From Centrapalus pauciflorus (Eukaryota > Streptophyta > Magnoliopsida > Asterales > Asteraceae), in the NCBI GenBank assembly GCA_020465985.1, contig JAANYP010003832.1, forward strand, positions 1-64,000: a stretch of 64,000 nt of DNA. The letters run 5' to 3'. A program made the translations under genes and the position numbers. Within the stretch, counting starts at the first letter, position 1; each line of letters opens with the position of its first letter. Shown here piece by piece: positions 37,838 to 52,500 of this stretch. The notes beneath the pieces are model-generated. The model had not been told where the DNA came from, made no database searches, and saw nothing but the letters and a program-made list of their open reading frames with translations.

Positions 37838-38176
37838 TGGCTGAAAATATAAAGGAAATAGCTATTATTTCCTGATTCAAATAAGCACAATTCGAGTCAT
37901 AATACCTACGTCAGATAATCATATCTAAATTCATAGATATGAAGGCAGTCAGTCAGGCTCACAAAGTCAAGTCAAAGTCAAGTCAGTATCAAGCAGTCAA
38001 TCCCTCTCCCATCCTATCAGTCATCATTTGCCTATCTTAGGTCAAGTTGTGTGGGTAGTCCTTTACTAATTAGGTTACCCTAGGCCTCGGTGACTTGTTC
38101 GGGAATTCAGAGTCACATAGTCCATACCATACCAGTAGTTTAAGTATCGGGTGGCCAATCCGATGATTAAACTGCT
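37838..38176 (-). other. 5' leader of element C
   Basis: About 340 bp lie between primer site and gag ATG. It contains a run of related GTCAAGTCA / CAGTCAGTC short motifs near 37945-38000. No ORF is supported. Confidence 0.6.
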
Positions 38177-38188
38177 GCTCTGATACCA
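38177..38188 (-). promoter_or_regulatory. Primer binding site of element C (initiator Met tRNA)
   Basis: TGGTATCAGAGC on the minus strand, four bases (AAGT) inside the 5' LTR end. The same spacer is seen in element E. Confidence 0.92.
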
Positions 38189-38853
38189 ACTTTGTAACAT
38201 CCAAGTTTCCACAAACAGTACACGTCATAATATTTCATTTCATTAAGTAATAAATATTACTAATTGTTTGATACCACAGGTCCATCAGCATGAATACTTA
38301 ATTACAACAATATATTAAAATCAAATGGTGGTCTAACTAGCTTCTAAATCTTCAATCAGAGTGCGGAAGACTGAACAAGCTACCCGAGACCGCATCATCT
38401 TTTCAAAATAGGCGTCATCAAAAGTCCAAAAGTCTGCTATTCATCAAATGTCCAGAATCACTTAGCCTGGGACGAACTACCTGCTAGGGTCTTGCCTTTA
38501 TCAACTTTTCCTGTAAAAGAGTTGTCATGACAGAGTAAGCTAACAATGCTTAGTGAGTTAACAGAGTTCCATTAGTTACCACACACATATAACATACTAT
38601 CAGATCCTGTCGGCAATACGTCAGAGACGGCAAAAAGGTTGGGAGACAACCCAGTCAGTATTCCCATGTGTAAGGCCGAAGCCCTACGGGAAGTGTATGG
38701 AAACAAGTCAAATAGGAAAGGAATCTGCAGAATTCCCTCCTGTGAATGGAGATCTCACATTCGGTCCTGTCGGATAATGCAGTATGCAGCGGCAAGTATA
38801 TAAACAGTCAAGTAAGCAGTAAGTATGATACGTATTTACATAAAATGTAAAAG

Positions 38854-39045
38854 TGAACATGCAATCAAGGCAATTCAAATGTCTAGCTTCAGAAATGTCA
38901 AAAGTACGTTTCTATGATACAATATAGTATTAAAGAAACATGCAGCAACAATCAGAAGTTTCCATACAGTCACTACATTCACCAATAAGTATCGAAATAT
39001 ATGCAAGTAAATAATGAAATCTGTCACTCACAGTAGTCCGTAGTC
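38854..39045 (-). repeat. Satellite-monomer homologue inside the 5' LTR of element C
   Basis: The same segment as at 31266-31460 in the other LTR. It corresponds to one full satellite unit in the B orientation. Confidence 0.88.
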
Positions 39046-39497
39046 AGATAATGCTTAACGAATTAAGCTGTTCAGTTTACTCTGTCAAATCGGCGGGTTC
39101 CTGCAGTTCAGTTTCAAGTCTGGCATATTAATGTCAAGTCTGTGACATAATCTATATAACCCTAGTTATATATTCAGGTTATTGTCAATTCTGGCTGTCG
39201 AGTCTGAGGTAGTTCCTATCGTCCCAAGGTGAGTCTTAATCTTAACAGATTAATATGATACCTAATTACACATATGTGTGGCCTTGAAACGAGGCCAATC
39301 ATATTACTAACTAGGTGAATCATGACATACGTTTTCTAAGAGTTCATTCAGTGTCTGTTAATTTATTTGTGCATAGAAATAGATATGCATCTTGAACTTG
39401 TGAGTTTAATCAATATCAAAAGATACCTTTAATACAATAGGTTGTTTAATTAACTTAATCTGATTTTGGAATTAATCTTGGACTTGAAATGGCAATC

Positions 39498-39830
39498 AGA
39501 TTCGAAATACAAGGATTAGATTCGAACACCTCTCATTCGAATCTAATGGTTTAGATTCGAAGCACATACAAAATAGATTCTAGGGAATAGATTTGACTAG
39601 GTTAAATTCGAATTAGTGAAATAGATTCAAGCCATCCATAGATTCGAACCATACATAGATTCGAACCATACATAGATTCGAACCATACACACAATTCGAG
39701 TCTAGGTGATTAGATTCGAAACTACACACCCTCGAGTCTAAGGAGATAGAATCGAAGCATAGCCATTCGAATCTAAGAGTTTAGATTCGAAATTCACTCA
39801 TTCGAGTCTGATCATAAATCACTCGAATCT
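39498..39830 (-). repeat. Short-repeat array, core TTCGAATCTA, in 5' LTR of element C
   Basis: The same array as 31911-32226, with one more CATAGATTCGAACCATA-type unit, which shows that units are gained or lost one at a time. Confidence 0.8.
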
Positions 39831-40249
39831 GTTCTATATGTTCAACGATTTTCCAGGTCTTTAACTACGAAACTTGAACAAAAATGAGGAAAAATAGATA
39901 CTAACCTTCGTCCAAGCTATATCCTTCGACTATAGATGATTTCCAAGCAAAAACAAGTCCTAAATGGGAGCAAATCAGCTTCAAATAAAGGGAATATGAG
40001 CAAACTCGAATTTGCTCTTTCAAAACCGAACCAAAAGACAGAAAAGGGGTCGATCTTACCTCAAATCCGGACGAAATCAAACATGCAATGGTAGATTCGT
40101 GTAGAGCTCGTCGATATCTAACCGATGGCGTATGAATCACGAGAATCCGACGGTTCGATTAGGAGAAAAGCTAGAGAGAAGATGAAGGTGTAGAGAGAGA
40201 AGGAGAGAGTTCTAGATTTTCCAAACCATGGAAATGAGGAGGAATACCC

Positions 40250-40257
40250 TATTTATA
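40250..40257 (-). promoter_or_regulatory. Probable TATA box, 5' LTR of element C
   Basis: TATAAATA on the minus strand in the context CCCTATAAATAGGG. It would drive element C transcription. Confidence 0.62.
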
Positions 40258-40592
40258 GGGAAATTGGGAAAAATCAGATTTTCTACTGAATTATCCGGAA
40301 TTGACCAACTTTATTTCCCAACAATCCGATTTGCATATTTGTCTTTTAGTCACATTTTTATTCATTTTAGTCCGTTTCGTCACTTTCAGTCTTTAATTTG
40401 TCATTTAGCTGAATTTTAATTATAATTTTATTTCAGCTAATTTTGGGCAACTTTTCATAATTAATTATAACTTAATATAATTAACTATTTAAGATTCATG
40501 TTTTCAGTTAATTACTAATATTTGGATAAAATTGCTTTATTATCAAAAGTCTGATGCTGTAATTTATATTTAATAAATTACGGGCTGTTACA

Positions 40593-40597
40593 GTTCC
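40593..40597. repeat. Target site duplication, right copy (element C)
   Basis: GTTCC, identical to 30600-30604, followed by the satellite continuation TAGCATACAATTAAG. Confidence 0.93.
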
Positions 40598-43500
40598 TAG
40601 CATACAATTAAGTAATCAAGGAACAAGCAGCTGCAGATGTTTCATACATGTCAGTAACAATCACCAATTAGTCCCAAAACATATGCAAGTAAGTAATGCA
40701 ATCTGTCACTCACAGCGGTCCTGAGCAATGCAAGTAATCAAGGAACATGCAGCAGCAGTTGTCCAGTTTCAGCAGTGTCTATCATACGTTCCAAACATAC
40801 AATTAAGTAATCATGGAACAAGCAGCAGCAGATCTTTCCATACAAGTCAGTAACAATCACAATTGAGTACCGAAACATATGCAAGAAAGAAATGCAATCT
40901 GTCACTCATAGCGGTCCTGAGCAATGCAAGTAATCAAGGAACATGCAACTACAGCTGTCCAGTTTCAGCAGTGTTTATTAAAGGTTCCTAACATACAATT
41001 AAGTATCATGGAACAAGCAGCAGCAGATGTTTCCATACAAGTCAATATCAATCACCAATAAGTACCGAAACATATGCAAGTAAGTAATGCAATCACAGCG
41101 AACCTGAGCAATGCAAGTAATCAAGGAAAATGTAGCAGCAGTTGTCCAGTTTCAGCAGTGTCTATCATACGTTCCTAACATACAATTAAATAATCAAGGA
41201 ACAAGAAGCAGCAGATGTTTCCATAGAAGTCAGTAACAATCTCCAATAAGCACCAAAACATGTGCAAGTAAGTAATGCAATCTGTCACTCACAGCGGTCC
41301 GGAGCAATGCAAGTAATTAAGGAACATGCAGCATCGGTTGTCCAGTTTCATCAGTGTCTATCATACGTTCCTAACATACAATTAATTAATCAAGGACCAA
41401 GAAGCAGCAGATGATTCCATACACGTCAGTAACAATCACCAATAAGTACCAAAACATATGCAAGTAAGTAATGCAATCTGTCACTCACAGCGGTCCTAAG
41501 CAATCCAAGTAATCAAGGAACATGCAGCAGCAGTTTTCCAGTTTCAGCATTGTCTATCATACGTTCCTAACATACGATTAAATAATCAAGGAACAAGTAA
41601 CACCAGATGTTTCCATACAAGTCAGTATCAATCACCAATAAGTACCGAAACATATGCAAGCAAGTAATGCAATCTGTCACTCACAGCGGTCCGGAGCAAT
41701 GCAAGTAATCAAGGAACATGCAGCAGCAGTTGTCAAGTTTCATCAGTGTCTATTATAGGTTCCCAACATACAATTAAGTAATCATGGAACAAGCAGCAGC
41801 AGATGTTTCCATACAAGTAAGTAACAATCACAATTGAGTACCGAAACATATGCAAGCAAGTAATGCAATATGTCACTCACAACGGTCCGGAGCAATGCAA
41901 GTAATCAAGGAACATGCAACTACAGTTGTCCAGTTTCAGCAGTGTCTATCATACGTTCCTAGCATACAATTAAGTAATCAAGGAACAAGCAGCTGCAGAT
42001 GTTTCATACATGTCAGTAACAATCACCAATTAGTCCCAAAACATATGCAAGTAAGTAATGCAATCTGTCACTCACAGCGGTCCTGAGCAATGCAAGTAAT
42101 CAAGGAACATGCAGCATCAGTTGTCCAGTTTCAGCAGTGTCTATCATACGTTCCAAACATACAATTAAGTAATCATGGAACAAGCAGCAGCAGATGTTTC
42201 CATACAAGTCAGTAACAATCACAATTGAGTACCGAAACATATGCAAGCAAGTAATGCAATCTGTCACTCATAGCGGTCCTGAGCAATGCAAGTAATCAAG
42301 GAACATGCAACTACAGCTGTCCAGTTTTAGCAGTGTCTATTATAGGTTCCTAACGTACAATTAAGTAATCATGGAACAAGCAGCAGCAGATGTTTCCATA
42401 CAAGTAAGTAACAATCACAATTGAGTACCGAAACATATGCAAGTAAGTAATGAAATCTGTCACTCACAGCGAACCTGAGCAATGCAAGTAATCAAGGAAC
42501 ATGCAGCAGCGGTTGTGCAGTTTCATCAGTGTCTATCATACGTTCCTAACATACAATTAAGTAATCAAGGAACAAGAAGCAGCAGATGATTCCATTCAAG
42601 TCAGTAACAATCACCAATAAGTACAAAAACATATGCAAGTAAGTAATGCAATCTGTCACTCACAGCGGTCCGGAGCAATGCAAGTAATCAAGGAACATGC
42701 AACTTCAGTTGTCTAGTTTCAGCAGTGTCTATCATACGTTCCTTGCATACAATTAAGTAATCAAGGAACAAGCAGCAGCAGATGTTTCATACAAGTCAGT
42801 AACAATCACCAGTAAGTACCAAAACATATGCAAGTTAGTAATGTAATATGTCACTCACAGCAGTCCTGAGCAATGCAAGTAATTAAGAAACATGCAACAA
42901 CAGTTGTCTAGTTTCAGCAGTGTCTATCATACGTTCCTAGTATACAATTAAGCGATGCAAGTAATTAAGGAACATGCAACTACAGCTGTCCAGTTTCAGC
43001 AGTGTCTATTATAGGTTCCTAACATACAATTAAGTAATCATGGAACAAGCAACAGCAGATGTTTCCATACAAGTAAGTAACAATCACAATTGAGTACCGA
43101 AACATATGCAAGTAAGTAATGCAATCTGTCACTCACAGCGAACCTGAGCAATGCAAGTAATCAAGGAACATGCAGCAGCGGTTGTGCAGTTTCATCAGTG
43201 TCTATCATACGTTCCTAACATACAATTAAGTAATCAAGGAACAAGAAGCAGCAGATGATTCCATACAAGTCAGTAACAATCACCAATAAGTACAAAAACA
43301 TATGCAAGTAAGTAATGCAATCTGTCACTCACAGCGGTCCGGAGCAATGCAAGTAATCAAGGAACATGCAACTACAGTTGTCCAGTTTCAGCAGTGTCTA
43401 TCATACGTTCCTGGCATACAATTAAGTAATCAAGGAACAAGCAGCAGCAGATGTTTCATACAAGTCAGTAACAATTACCAATAAGTACCGAAACATATGC

Positions 43501-46500
43501 AAGCTAGGAATATAATCTGTCACTCACAGCAGTCCTGAGCAATGTAAGTAATCAAGAAACATGCAACAACAGTTGTCTAGTTTCAGCAGTGTCTATCATA
43601 CGTTCCTAGTATACAATTAAGTGATCAAGGAACAAGCAGCAGCAGATATTTCCATACAAGTCAGTAACAATCACAATTGAGTACTGAAACATATGCAAGT
43701 AAGTAATGCAATCTGTCACTCACAGCGGTCCAGAGCAATGCAAGTAATCAAGGAACATGCAACTACAGTTGTCCAGTTTCAGCAGTGTCTATCATACGTT
43801 CCTAGCATACAATTAAGTAATCAAAGAACAAGCAGCTGCAGATGTTTCATACATGTCAGTAACAATCACCAATTAGTCCCAAAACATATGCAAGTAAGTA
43901 ATGCAATCTGTCACTCACAGCGGTCCTGAGCAATGCAAGTAATCAAGGAACATGCAGCAGCAGTTGTCCAGTTTCAGCAGTGTCTATCATACGTTCCAAA
44001 CATACAATTAAGTAATCATGGAACAAGCAGCAGCAGATGTTTCCATACAAGTCAGTAACAATCACAATTGAGTACCGAAACATATGCAAGTAAGAAATGC
44101 AATCTGTCACTCATAGCGGTCCTGAGCAATGCAAGTAATCAAGGAACATGCAACTACAGCTGTCCAGTTTCAGCAGTGTCTATTATAGGTTCCTAACATA
44201 CAATTAAGTAATCATGGAACAAGCAGCAGCAGATGTTTCCATACAAGTCAATATCAATCACCAATAAGTACCGAAACATATGCAAGTAAGTAATGCAATC
44301 ACAGCGAACCTGAGCAATGCAAGTAATCAAGGAAAATGTAGCAGCAGTTGTCCAGTTTCAGCAGTGTCTATCATACGTTCCTAACATACAATTAAATAAT
44401 CAAGGAACAAGAAGCAGCAGATGTTTCCATAAAAGTCAGTAACAATCTCCAATAAGCACCAAAACATGTGCAAGTAAGTAATGCAATCTGTCACTCACAG
44501 CGGTCCGGAGCAATGCAAGTAATCAAGGAACATGCAGCATCGGTTGTCCAGTTTCATCAGTGTCTATCATACGTTCCTAACATACAATTAATTAATCAAG
44601 GACCAAGAAGCAGCTGATGATTCCATACACGTCAGTAACAATCACCAATAAGTACCAAAACATATGCAAGTAAGTAATGCAATCTGTCACTCACAGCGGT
44701 CCTAAGCAATGCAAGTAATCAAGGAACATGCAGCAGCAGTTTTCCAGTTTCAGCATTGTCTATCATACGTTCCTAACATATGATTAAATAATCAAGGAAC
44801 AAGCAGCAGCAGATGTTTCCATACAAGTCAATATCAATCACCAATAAGTACCGAAACATATGCAAGTAAGTAATGCAATCCGTCACTCACAGCGGTCCGG
44901 AGCAATGCAAGTAATCAAGGAACATGCAGCAGTAGTTGTCCAGTTTCAGCATTGTCTATCATACGTTCCTAACATACAATTAAGTAATCAAGGAACAAGC
45001 AGCAGCAGCAGATGTTTCCATAAAAGTCAGTATCAATCACCAATAAGTACCGAAACATATGCAAGTAAGTAATGCAATCTGTCACTCAAAGCGGTCCGGA
45101 GCAATGCAAGTAATCAAGGAACATGCAACTACAGTTGTCCAGTTTCAGCAGTGTCTATCATACGTTCCTAGCATACAATTAAGTAATCAAGGAACAAGCA
45201 GCAGCAGATGTTTCATACAAGTCAGTATCAATCACCAATAAGTACCGAAACATATGCAAGGTAGTAATGTAATCTGTCACTCACAGCAGTCCTGAGCAAT
45301 GCAAGTAATCAAGGAACATGCAACAACTGTTGTCTAGTTTCAGCAGTGTCTATCATACGTTCCTAGTATACAATTAAGTAATCAAGGAACAAGCAGTAGC
45401 AGAACTTTCCATACAAGTCAACAATAATCACCAATAAGTACCGAATCATATGCAAGTAAGTAATGCAATCTGTCACTTACAGCGGTCCGGAGCAATGCAA
45501 CTAATCTAGGAACATGCAGCAGCAGTTGTCCAGTTTGATCATTGTCTATCATACGTTCCTAACATACAATTAAGTAATCAAGGAACAAGCAGCAGCAGAT
45601 GTTTCCATACAAGTCAGTATCACTCACCAATAAGTACCGAAACATATGCAAGTAAGTAATGCAATCTGTCACTCACAGCGGTCCGGAGCAATGCAAGTAA
45701 TCAAGGAACATGCAACTACAGTTGTCCAGTTTCAGCAGTGTCTATCATACGTTCCTAGCATACAATTAAGTAATCAAGGAACAAGCAGTAGCAGATGTTT
45801 CATACAAGTCAGTAACAATCACCAATAAGTACCGAAACATATGCACGTAAGTAATGTAATCTGTCACTCACACAGATCCTGAGCAATGCAAGTAATCAAG
45901 GAACATACAACAGGAGTTGTCTAGTTTCAGGAGTGTCTATCATACGTTCCTAGTATACAATTAAGTAATCAAGGAACAAGCAGCAGCAGATGTTTCCATA
46001 CAAGTCAATAAAAATCACCAATAAGTACCTAAACATATGCAAGTAAGTAATGCAATCACAGCGAACCTGAGCAATGCAAGTAATCAAGGAACATGCAGTA
46101 GCGGTTGTCCAGTTTCAGCAGTGTCTATCATACGTTCCTAACATACAATTAAGTAATCAAGGAACAAGAAGCAGCAGATGGTTCCATAAAAGTCAGTAAC
46201 AATCACCAATAAGTACCGAAACATGTGCAAGTAAGTAATGCAATCTGTCACTCACAGCGGTCCGGGGCAATGTGAGTAATCAAGGAACATGCAGCAGCGG
46301 TTGTCCAGTTTCATCAGTGTCTATCATACGTTCCTAACATACAATTAAGTAATCAAGGAACAAGCAGCAGCAGATGTTTCCATACTAGTCAATATCAATC
46401 ACCAATAAGTACCGAAACATATGCAAGTAAGTAATGCAATCACAGCGAACCTGAGCAATGCAAGTAATCAAGGAACATGCAGCAGCAGTTGTCCAGTTTC

Positions 46501-49500
46501 AACAGTGTCTATCATACGTTCCTAACATACAATTAAGTAATCAAGGAACAAGAAGCAGCAGATGTTTCCATAAAAGTCAGTAACAATCACCAATAAGTAC
46601 CGAAACATGTGCAAGTAAGTAATGCAATCTGTCACTCACAGCGGTCCGGAGCAATGCAAGTAATCAAGGAACATGCAGCAACAGTTTTCCAGTTTCAGCA
46701 TTTTCTATCATACGTTCCTAACATACAATTAAGTAATCAAGGAACAAGCAGCAGCAGATGTTTCATACAAGACAGTAACAATCACCAATAAGTACCGAAA
46801 CATATGCAAGTAAGTAATGTAATCTGTTACTCACAGCGGTCCTGAGCATTGCAAGTAATCAAGGAACATGCAGCAGCAGTTGTCCAGTTTTAGCAGTGTC
46901 TATCATACGTTCCTAGCATACAATTAAATAATCAAGGAACAAGCAGCAGAAGATGTTTCATACAAGACAGTAACAATCACCAATAAGTACTGAAACCTAT
47001 GCAAGTAAGTAATGTAATCTGTCACTCACAGCGATCCTGAGCAATGCAAGTAATCAAGGAACATGCAACAACAGTTGTCTAGTTGCAGCAGTGTCTATCA
47101 TACGTTCCTAACATACAATTAAGTAATCAAGGAACAAGAAGAAGCAGATGTTTCCATAAAAGTAAGTAACAATCACCATTAAGTACCGAAACATGTGCAA
47201 GTAAGTAATGCAATCTGTCACTCACAGCGGTCCGTAGCAATGCAAGTAATCAAGGAACATGCTGCAGCGGTTGTCCAGTTTCATTAGTGTCTATCATACG
47301 TTCGTAACATACAATTAAATAATCAAGGAACAAGAAGCAGCAGATGATTCCATACAAGTCAGTAACAATCACCAATAAGTACCAAAACATATGCAAGTAA
47401 GTAATGCAATCTGTCACTCACAGCGGTCCGGAACAATGCAAGTAATCAAGAAACGTGCAACTACAGTTGTCCAGTTTCAGCAGTGTCTATCATACGTTCC
47501 TAGCATACAATTAAGTAATCAAGGAACAAGCAGCAGCAGATGTTTCATACAAGTCAGTAACAATCACCAATAAGTACCGAAACATATGCACGTAAGTAAT
47601 GTAATCTGTCACTCCCACAGATCCTGAGCAATGCAAGTAATCAAGGAACATACAACAGGAGTTGTCTAGTTTCGGCAGTGTCTATCATACGTTCCTAGTA
47701 TACAATTAAGTAATCAAGGAACAAGCAGCAGCAGATGTTTCCATACAAGTCAATAAAAATCACCAATAAGTACCGAAACATATGAAAGTAAGTAATGCAA
47801 TCACAGCGAACCTGAGCAATGCAAGTAATCAAGGAACATGCAGTAGCGGTTGTCCAGTTTCAGCAGTGTCTATCATACGTTCCTAACATACAATTAAGAA
47901 ATCAAGGAACAAGAAGCAGCAGATGGTTCCATAAAAGTCAGTAACAATCACCAATAAGTACCGAAACATGTGCAAGTAAGTAATGCAATCTATCACTCAC
48001 AGCGGTCCGGAGCAATGCGAGTAATCAAGGAACATGCAGCAGCGGTTGTCCAGTTTCATCAGTGTCTATCATACGTTCCTAACATACAATTAAGTAATCA
48101 AGGAACAAGAAGCAGCAGATGATTCCATACAAGTAAGTAACAATCACCAATAAGTACCAAAACATATGCAAGTAAGTAATGCAATCTGTCACTCACAACG
48201 GTCCAGAGCAATGCAAGTAATCAAGGAACATGCAACAGCAGTTTTCCAGTTTCAGCATTGTCTATCATACGTTCCTATCATACAATTAAGTAATCAAGGA
48301 ACAAGCAGCAGCAGATGTTTCCATACAAGTCAATATCAATCACCAATAAGTACCGAAACATATGCAAGTAAGTAATGCAATCACAGCGAACCTGAGCAAT
48401 GCAAGTAATTAAGGAACATGCAGCAGCAGTTGTCCAGTTTCAACAGTATCTATCATACGTTCCGAACATACAATTAAGTAATCAAGGAACAAGAAGCAGC
48501 AGATGTTTCCATAAAAGTCAGTAACAATCACCAATAAGTACCGAAACATGTGCAAGTAAGTAATGCAATCTGTCACTCACAGCGGTCCGGAGCAATGCAA
48601 GTAATCAAGGAACATGCAGCAGCAGTTGTCCAGTTTCATCAGTGTTTATCATACGTTCCTAACATACAATCAAGTAATCAAGGAACAAGAAGCAGCAGAT
48701 GATTCCATACAAGTCAGTAACAATCACCAATAAGTACCAAAACATATGCAAGTAAGTAATGCAATCTCTCACTCACAGCGGTCCTGAGCAATGCAAGTAA
48801 TCAAGGAACACGCAACAACAGTTTTCCAGTTTCAGCATTGTCTATCATACGTTCCTAACTTACAATTAAGTAATCAAGGAACAAGCAGCAGCAGATGTTT
48901 CCATACAAGTCAATATCAATCACCAATAAGTACCGAAACATATGCAAGTAAGTAATGCAATCACAGCGAACCTGAGCAATGCAAGTAATCAAGGAAAATG
49001 CAGCAGCAGCTGTCCAGTTTCAGAAGTGTCTATCATACGTTCCTAACATACAATTAAGTAATCAAGGAACAAGAAGCAGCAGATGTTTCCACAAAAGTCA
49101 GTAACAATCTCCAATAAGTACCAAAACATGTGCAAGTAAGTAATGCAATCTGTCACTCACAGCGGTCCGGAGCAATGCAAGTAATCAAGGAACATGCAGC
49201 ATCGGTTGTCCAGTTTCATCAGTGTCTATCATACGTTCCTAACATACAATTAATTAATCAAGGACCAAGAAGCAGCAGATGATTCCATACATGTCAGTAA
49301 CAATCACCAATAAGTACCAAAACATATTCAAGTAAGTAATGTAATCTGTCACTCACAGCGGTCCGGAGCAATGCAAGTAATCAAGGAACATGCAGCAGCA
49401 GTTGTCCAGTTTCATCAGTGTCTATCATACGTTCCTAACATACAATCAAGTAATCAAGGAACAAGAAGCAGCAGATGATTCCATACAAGTCAGTAACAAT

Positions 49501-52500
49501 CACCAATAAGTACCAAAACATATGCAAGTAAGTAATGCAATCTCTCACTCACAGCGGTCCTGAGCAATGCAAGTAATCAAGGAACACGCAACAACAGTTT
49601 TCCAGTTTCAGCATTGTCTATCATACGTTCCTAACTTACAATTAAGTAATCAAGGAACAAGCAGCAGCAGATGTTTCCATACAAGTCAATATCAATCACC
49701 AATAAGTACCGAAACATATGCAAGTAAGTAATGCAATCACAGCGAACCTGAGCAATGCAAGTAATCAAGGAAAATGCAGCAGCAGCTGTCCAGTTTCAGA
49801 AGTGTCTATCATACGTTCCTAACATACAATTAAGTAATCAAGGAACAAGAAGCAGCAGATGTTTCCACAAAAGTCAGTAACAATCTCCAATAAGTACCAA
49901 AACATGTGCAAGTAAGTAATGCAATCTGTCACTCACAGCGGTCCGGAGCAATGCAAGTAATCAAGGAACATGCAGCATCGGTTGTCCAGTTTCATCAGTG
50001 TCTATCATACGTTCCTAACATACAATTAATTAATCAAGGACCAAGAAGCAGCAGATGATTCCATACATGTCAGTAACAATCACCAATAAGTACCAAAACA
50101 TATTCAAGTAAGTAATGTAATCTGTCACTCACAGCGGTCCTGAGCAATGCAAGTAATCAAGGAACATGCAGCAGCAGTTTTCCAGTTTCAGCATTGTTAT
50201 CATACGTTTCTAACATACAATTAAATAATCAAGGAACAAGCAGCAGCAGATGTTTCCATACAAGTCAATATCAATCACCAATAAGTACCGAAACATATGC
50301 AAGTAAGTAATGCAATCCGTCACTCACAGCGGTCCGGAGCAATGCAAGTAATCAAGGAACATGCAGCAGTAGTTGTCCAGTTTCAGCATTGTCTATCATA
50401 CGTTCCTAACATACAATTAAGTAATCAAGGAACAAGCAGCAGCAGATGTTTCCATAAAAGTCAGTATCAATCACCAATAAGTACCGAAACATATGCAAGT
50501 AAGTAATGCAATCTGTCACTCAAAGCGGTCCGGAGCAATGCAAGTAATCAAGGAACATGCAACTACATTTGTCCAGTTTCAGCAGTGTCTATCATACGTT
50601 CCTAGCATACAATTAAGTAATCAAGGAACAAGCAGCAGCAGATGTTTCATACAAGTCAGTAACAATCACCAATAAGTACCGAAACATATGCAAGTAAGTA
50701 ATGTAATCTGTCACTCACAGCGGTCCTGAGCAATGCAAGTAATCAAGGAACATGCAACAACTGTTGTCTAGTTTCAGCAGTGTCTATCATACGTTCCTAG
50801 TATACAATTAAGTAATCAAGGAACAAGCAGCAGCAGATGTTTCCATACAAGTCAACAATAATCACCAATAAGTACCGAAACATATGCAAGTAAGTAATGC
50901 AATCTGTCACTTACAGCGGTCCGGAGCAATGCAAATAATCAAGGAACATGCAGCAGCAGTTGTCCAGTTTGATCATTGTCTATCATACGTTCCTAACATA
51001 CAATTAAGTAATCAAGGAACCAGCAGCAGCAGATGTTTCCATACAAGTCAGTATCACTCACCAATAAGTACCGAAACATATGCAAGTAAGTAATGCAATT
51101 TGTCACTCACAGCGGTCCGGAGCAATGCAAGTAATCAAGGAACATGCAACTACAGTTGTCCAGTTTTAGCAGTGTATATCATACGTTCCTAGCATACAAT
51201 TAAGTAATCAAGGAACAAGCAGTAGCAGATGTTTCATACAAGTCAGTTAGAATCACCAATAAGTACCGAAACAAATGCACGTAATTAATGTAATCTGTCA
51301 CTCACACAGATCCTGAGAAATGCAAGTAATCAAGGAACATACAACAGGAGTTGTCTAGTTTCAGGAGTGTCTATCATACGTTCCTAGTATACAATTAAGT
51401 AATCAAGGAACAAGCAGCAGCAGATGTTTCCATACAAGTCAATAAAAATCACCAATAAGTACCTAAACATATGCAAGTAAGTAATGCAATCACAGCGAAC
51501 CTGAGCAATGCAAGTAATCAAGGAACATGCAGTAGCGGTTGTCCAGTTTCAGCAGTGTCTATCATACGTTCCTAACATACAATTAAGTAATCAAGGAACA
51601 AGAAGCAGCAGATGGTTCCATAAAAGTCAGTAACAATCCCCAATAAGTACCGAAACATGTGCAAGTAAGTAATGCAATCTGTCACTCACAGCGGTCCGGA
51701 GCAATGTGAGTAATCAAGGAACATGCAGCAGCGGTTGTCCAGTTTCATCAGTGTCTATCATACGTTCCTAACATACAATTAAGTAATCAAGGAACAAGCA
51801 GCAGCAGATGTTTCCATACTAGTCAATGTCAATCACCAATAAGTACCGAAACATATGCAAGTAAGTAATGCAATCACAGCGAACCTGAGCAATGCAAGTA
51901 ATAAAGGAACATGCAGCAGCAGTTGTCCAGTTTCAACAGTGTCTATCATACGTTCCTAACATACAATTAAGTAATCAAGGAACAAGAAGCAGCAGATGTT
52001 TCCATAAAAGTCAGTAACAATCACCAATAAGTACCGAAACATGTGCAAGTAAGTAATGCAATCTGTCACTCACAGCGGTCCGGAGCAATGCAAGTAATCA
52101 AGGAACATGCAGCAGCAGTTGTCCAGTTTCATCAGTGTCTATCATACGTTCCTAACATACAATCAAGTAATCAAGGAACAAGAAGCAGCAGATGATTCCA
52201 TACAAGTCAGTAACAATCACCAATAAGTACTAAAACATATGCAAGTAAGTAATGCAATCTGTCACTCACAGCGGTCTTGAGCAATGCAAGTAATCAAGGA
52301 ACATGCAACAGCTGTTTTCCAGTTTCAGCATTGTCTATCATACGTTCCTAACATACAATTAAGTAATCAAGGAACAAGCAGCAGCAGATGTTTCCATACA
52401 AGTCAATATCAATCACCAATAAGTACCGATACATATGCAAGTAAGTAATGCAATCACAGCGAACCTGAGCAATGCAAGTAATCAAGGAAAATGCAGCAGC

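Larger units (their letters stand above)
30605..40592 (-). mobile_element. Element C: complete Ty3/gypsy chromovirus inserted in the satellite
   Basis: About 9.99 kb, minus strand: 5' LTR 38193-40592, Met-tRNA primer site, gag-pol 37837-33027, polypurine tract, 3' LTR 30605-32988, with a perfect 5-bp target duplication. About 20 substitutions separate the two LTRs by eye (roughly 0.8%), so it is a fairly recent insertion. It is the same family as element E. Gag-pol has one frameshift and one nonsense codon. Confidence 0.97.
38193..40592 (-). repeat. 5' LTR of element C (about 2400 bp)
   Basis: Near-identical to 30605-32988. The extra 16-17 bp is one additional unit of the TTCGAA array near 39655-39690. 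Confidence 0.94.
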
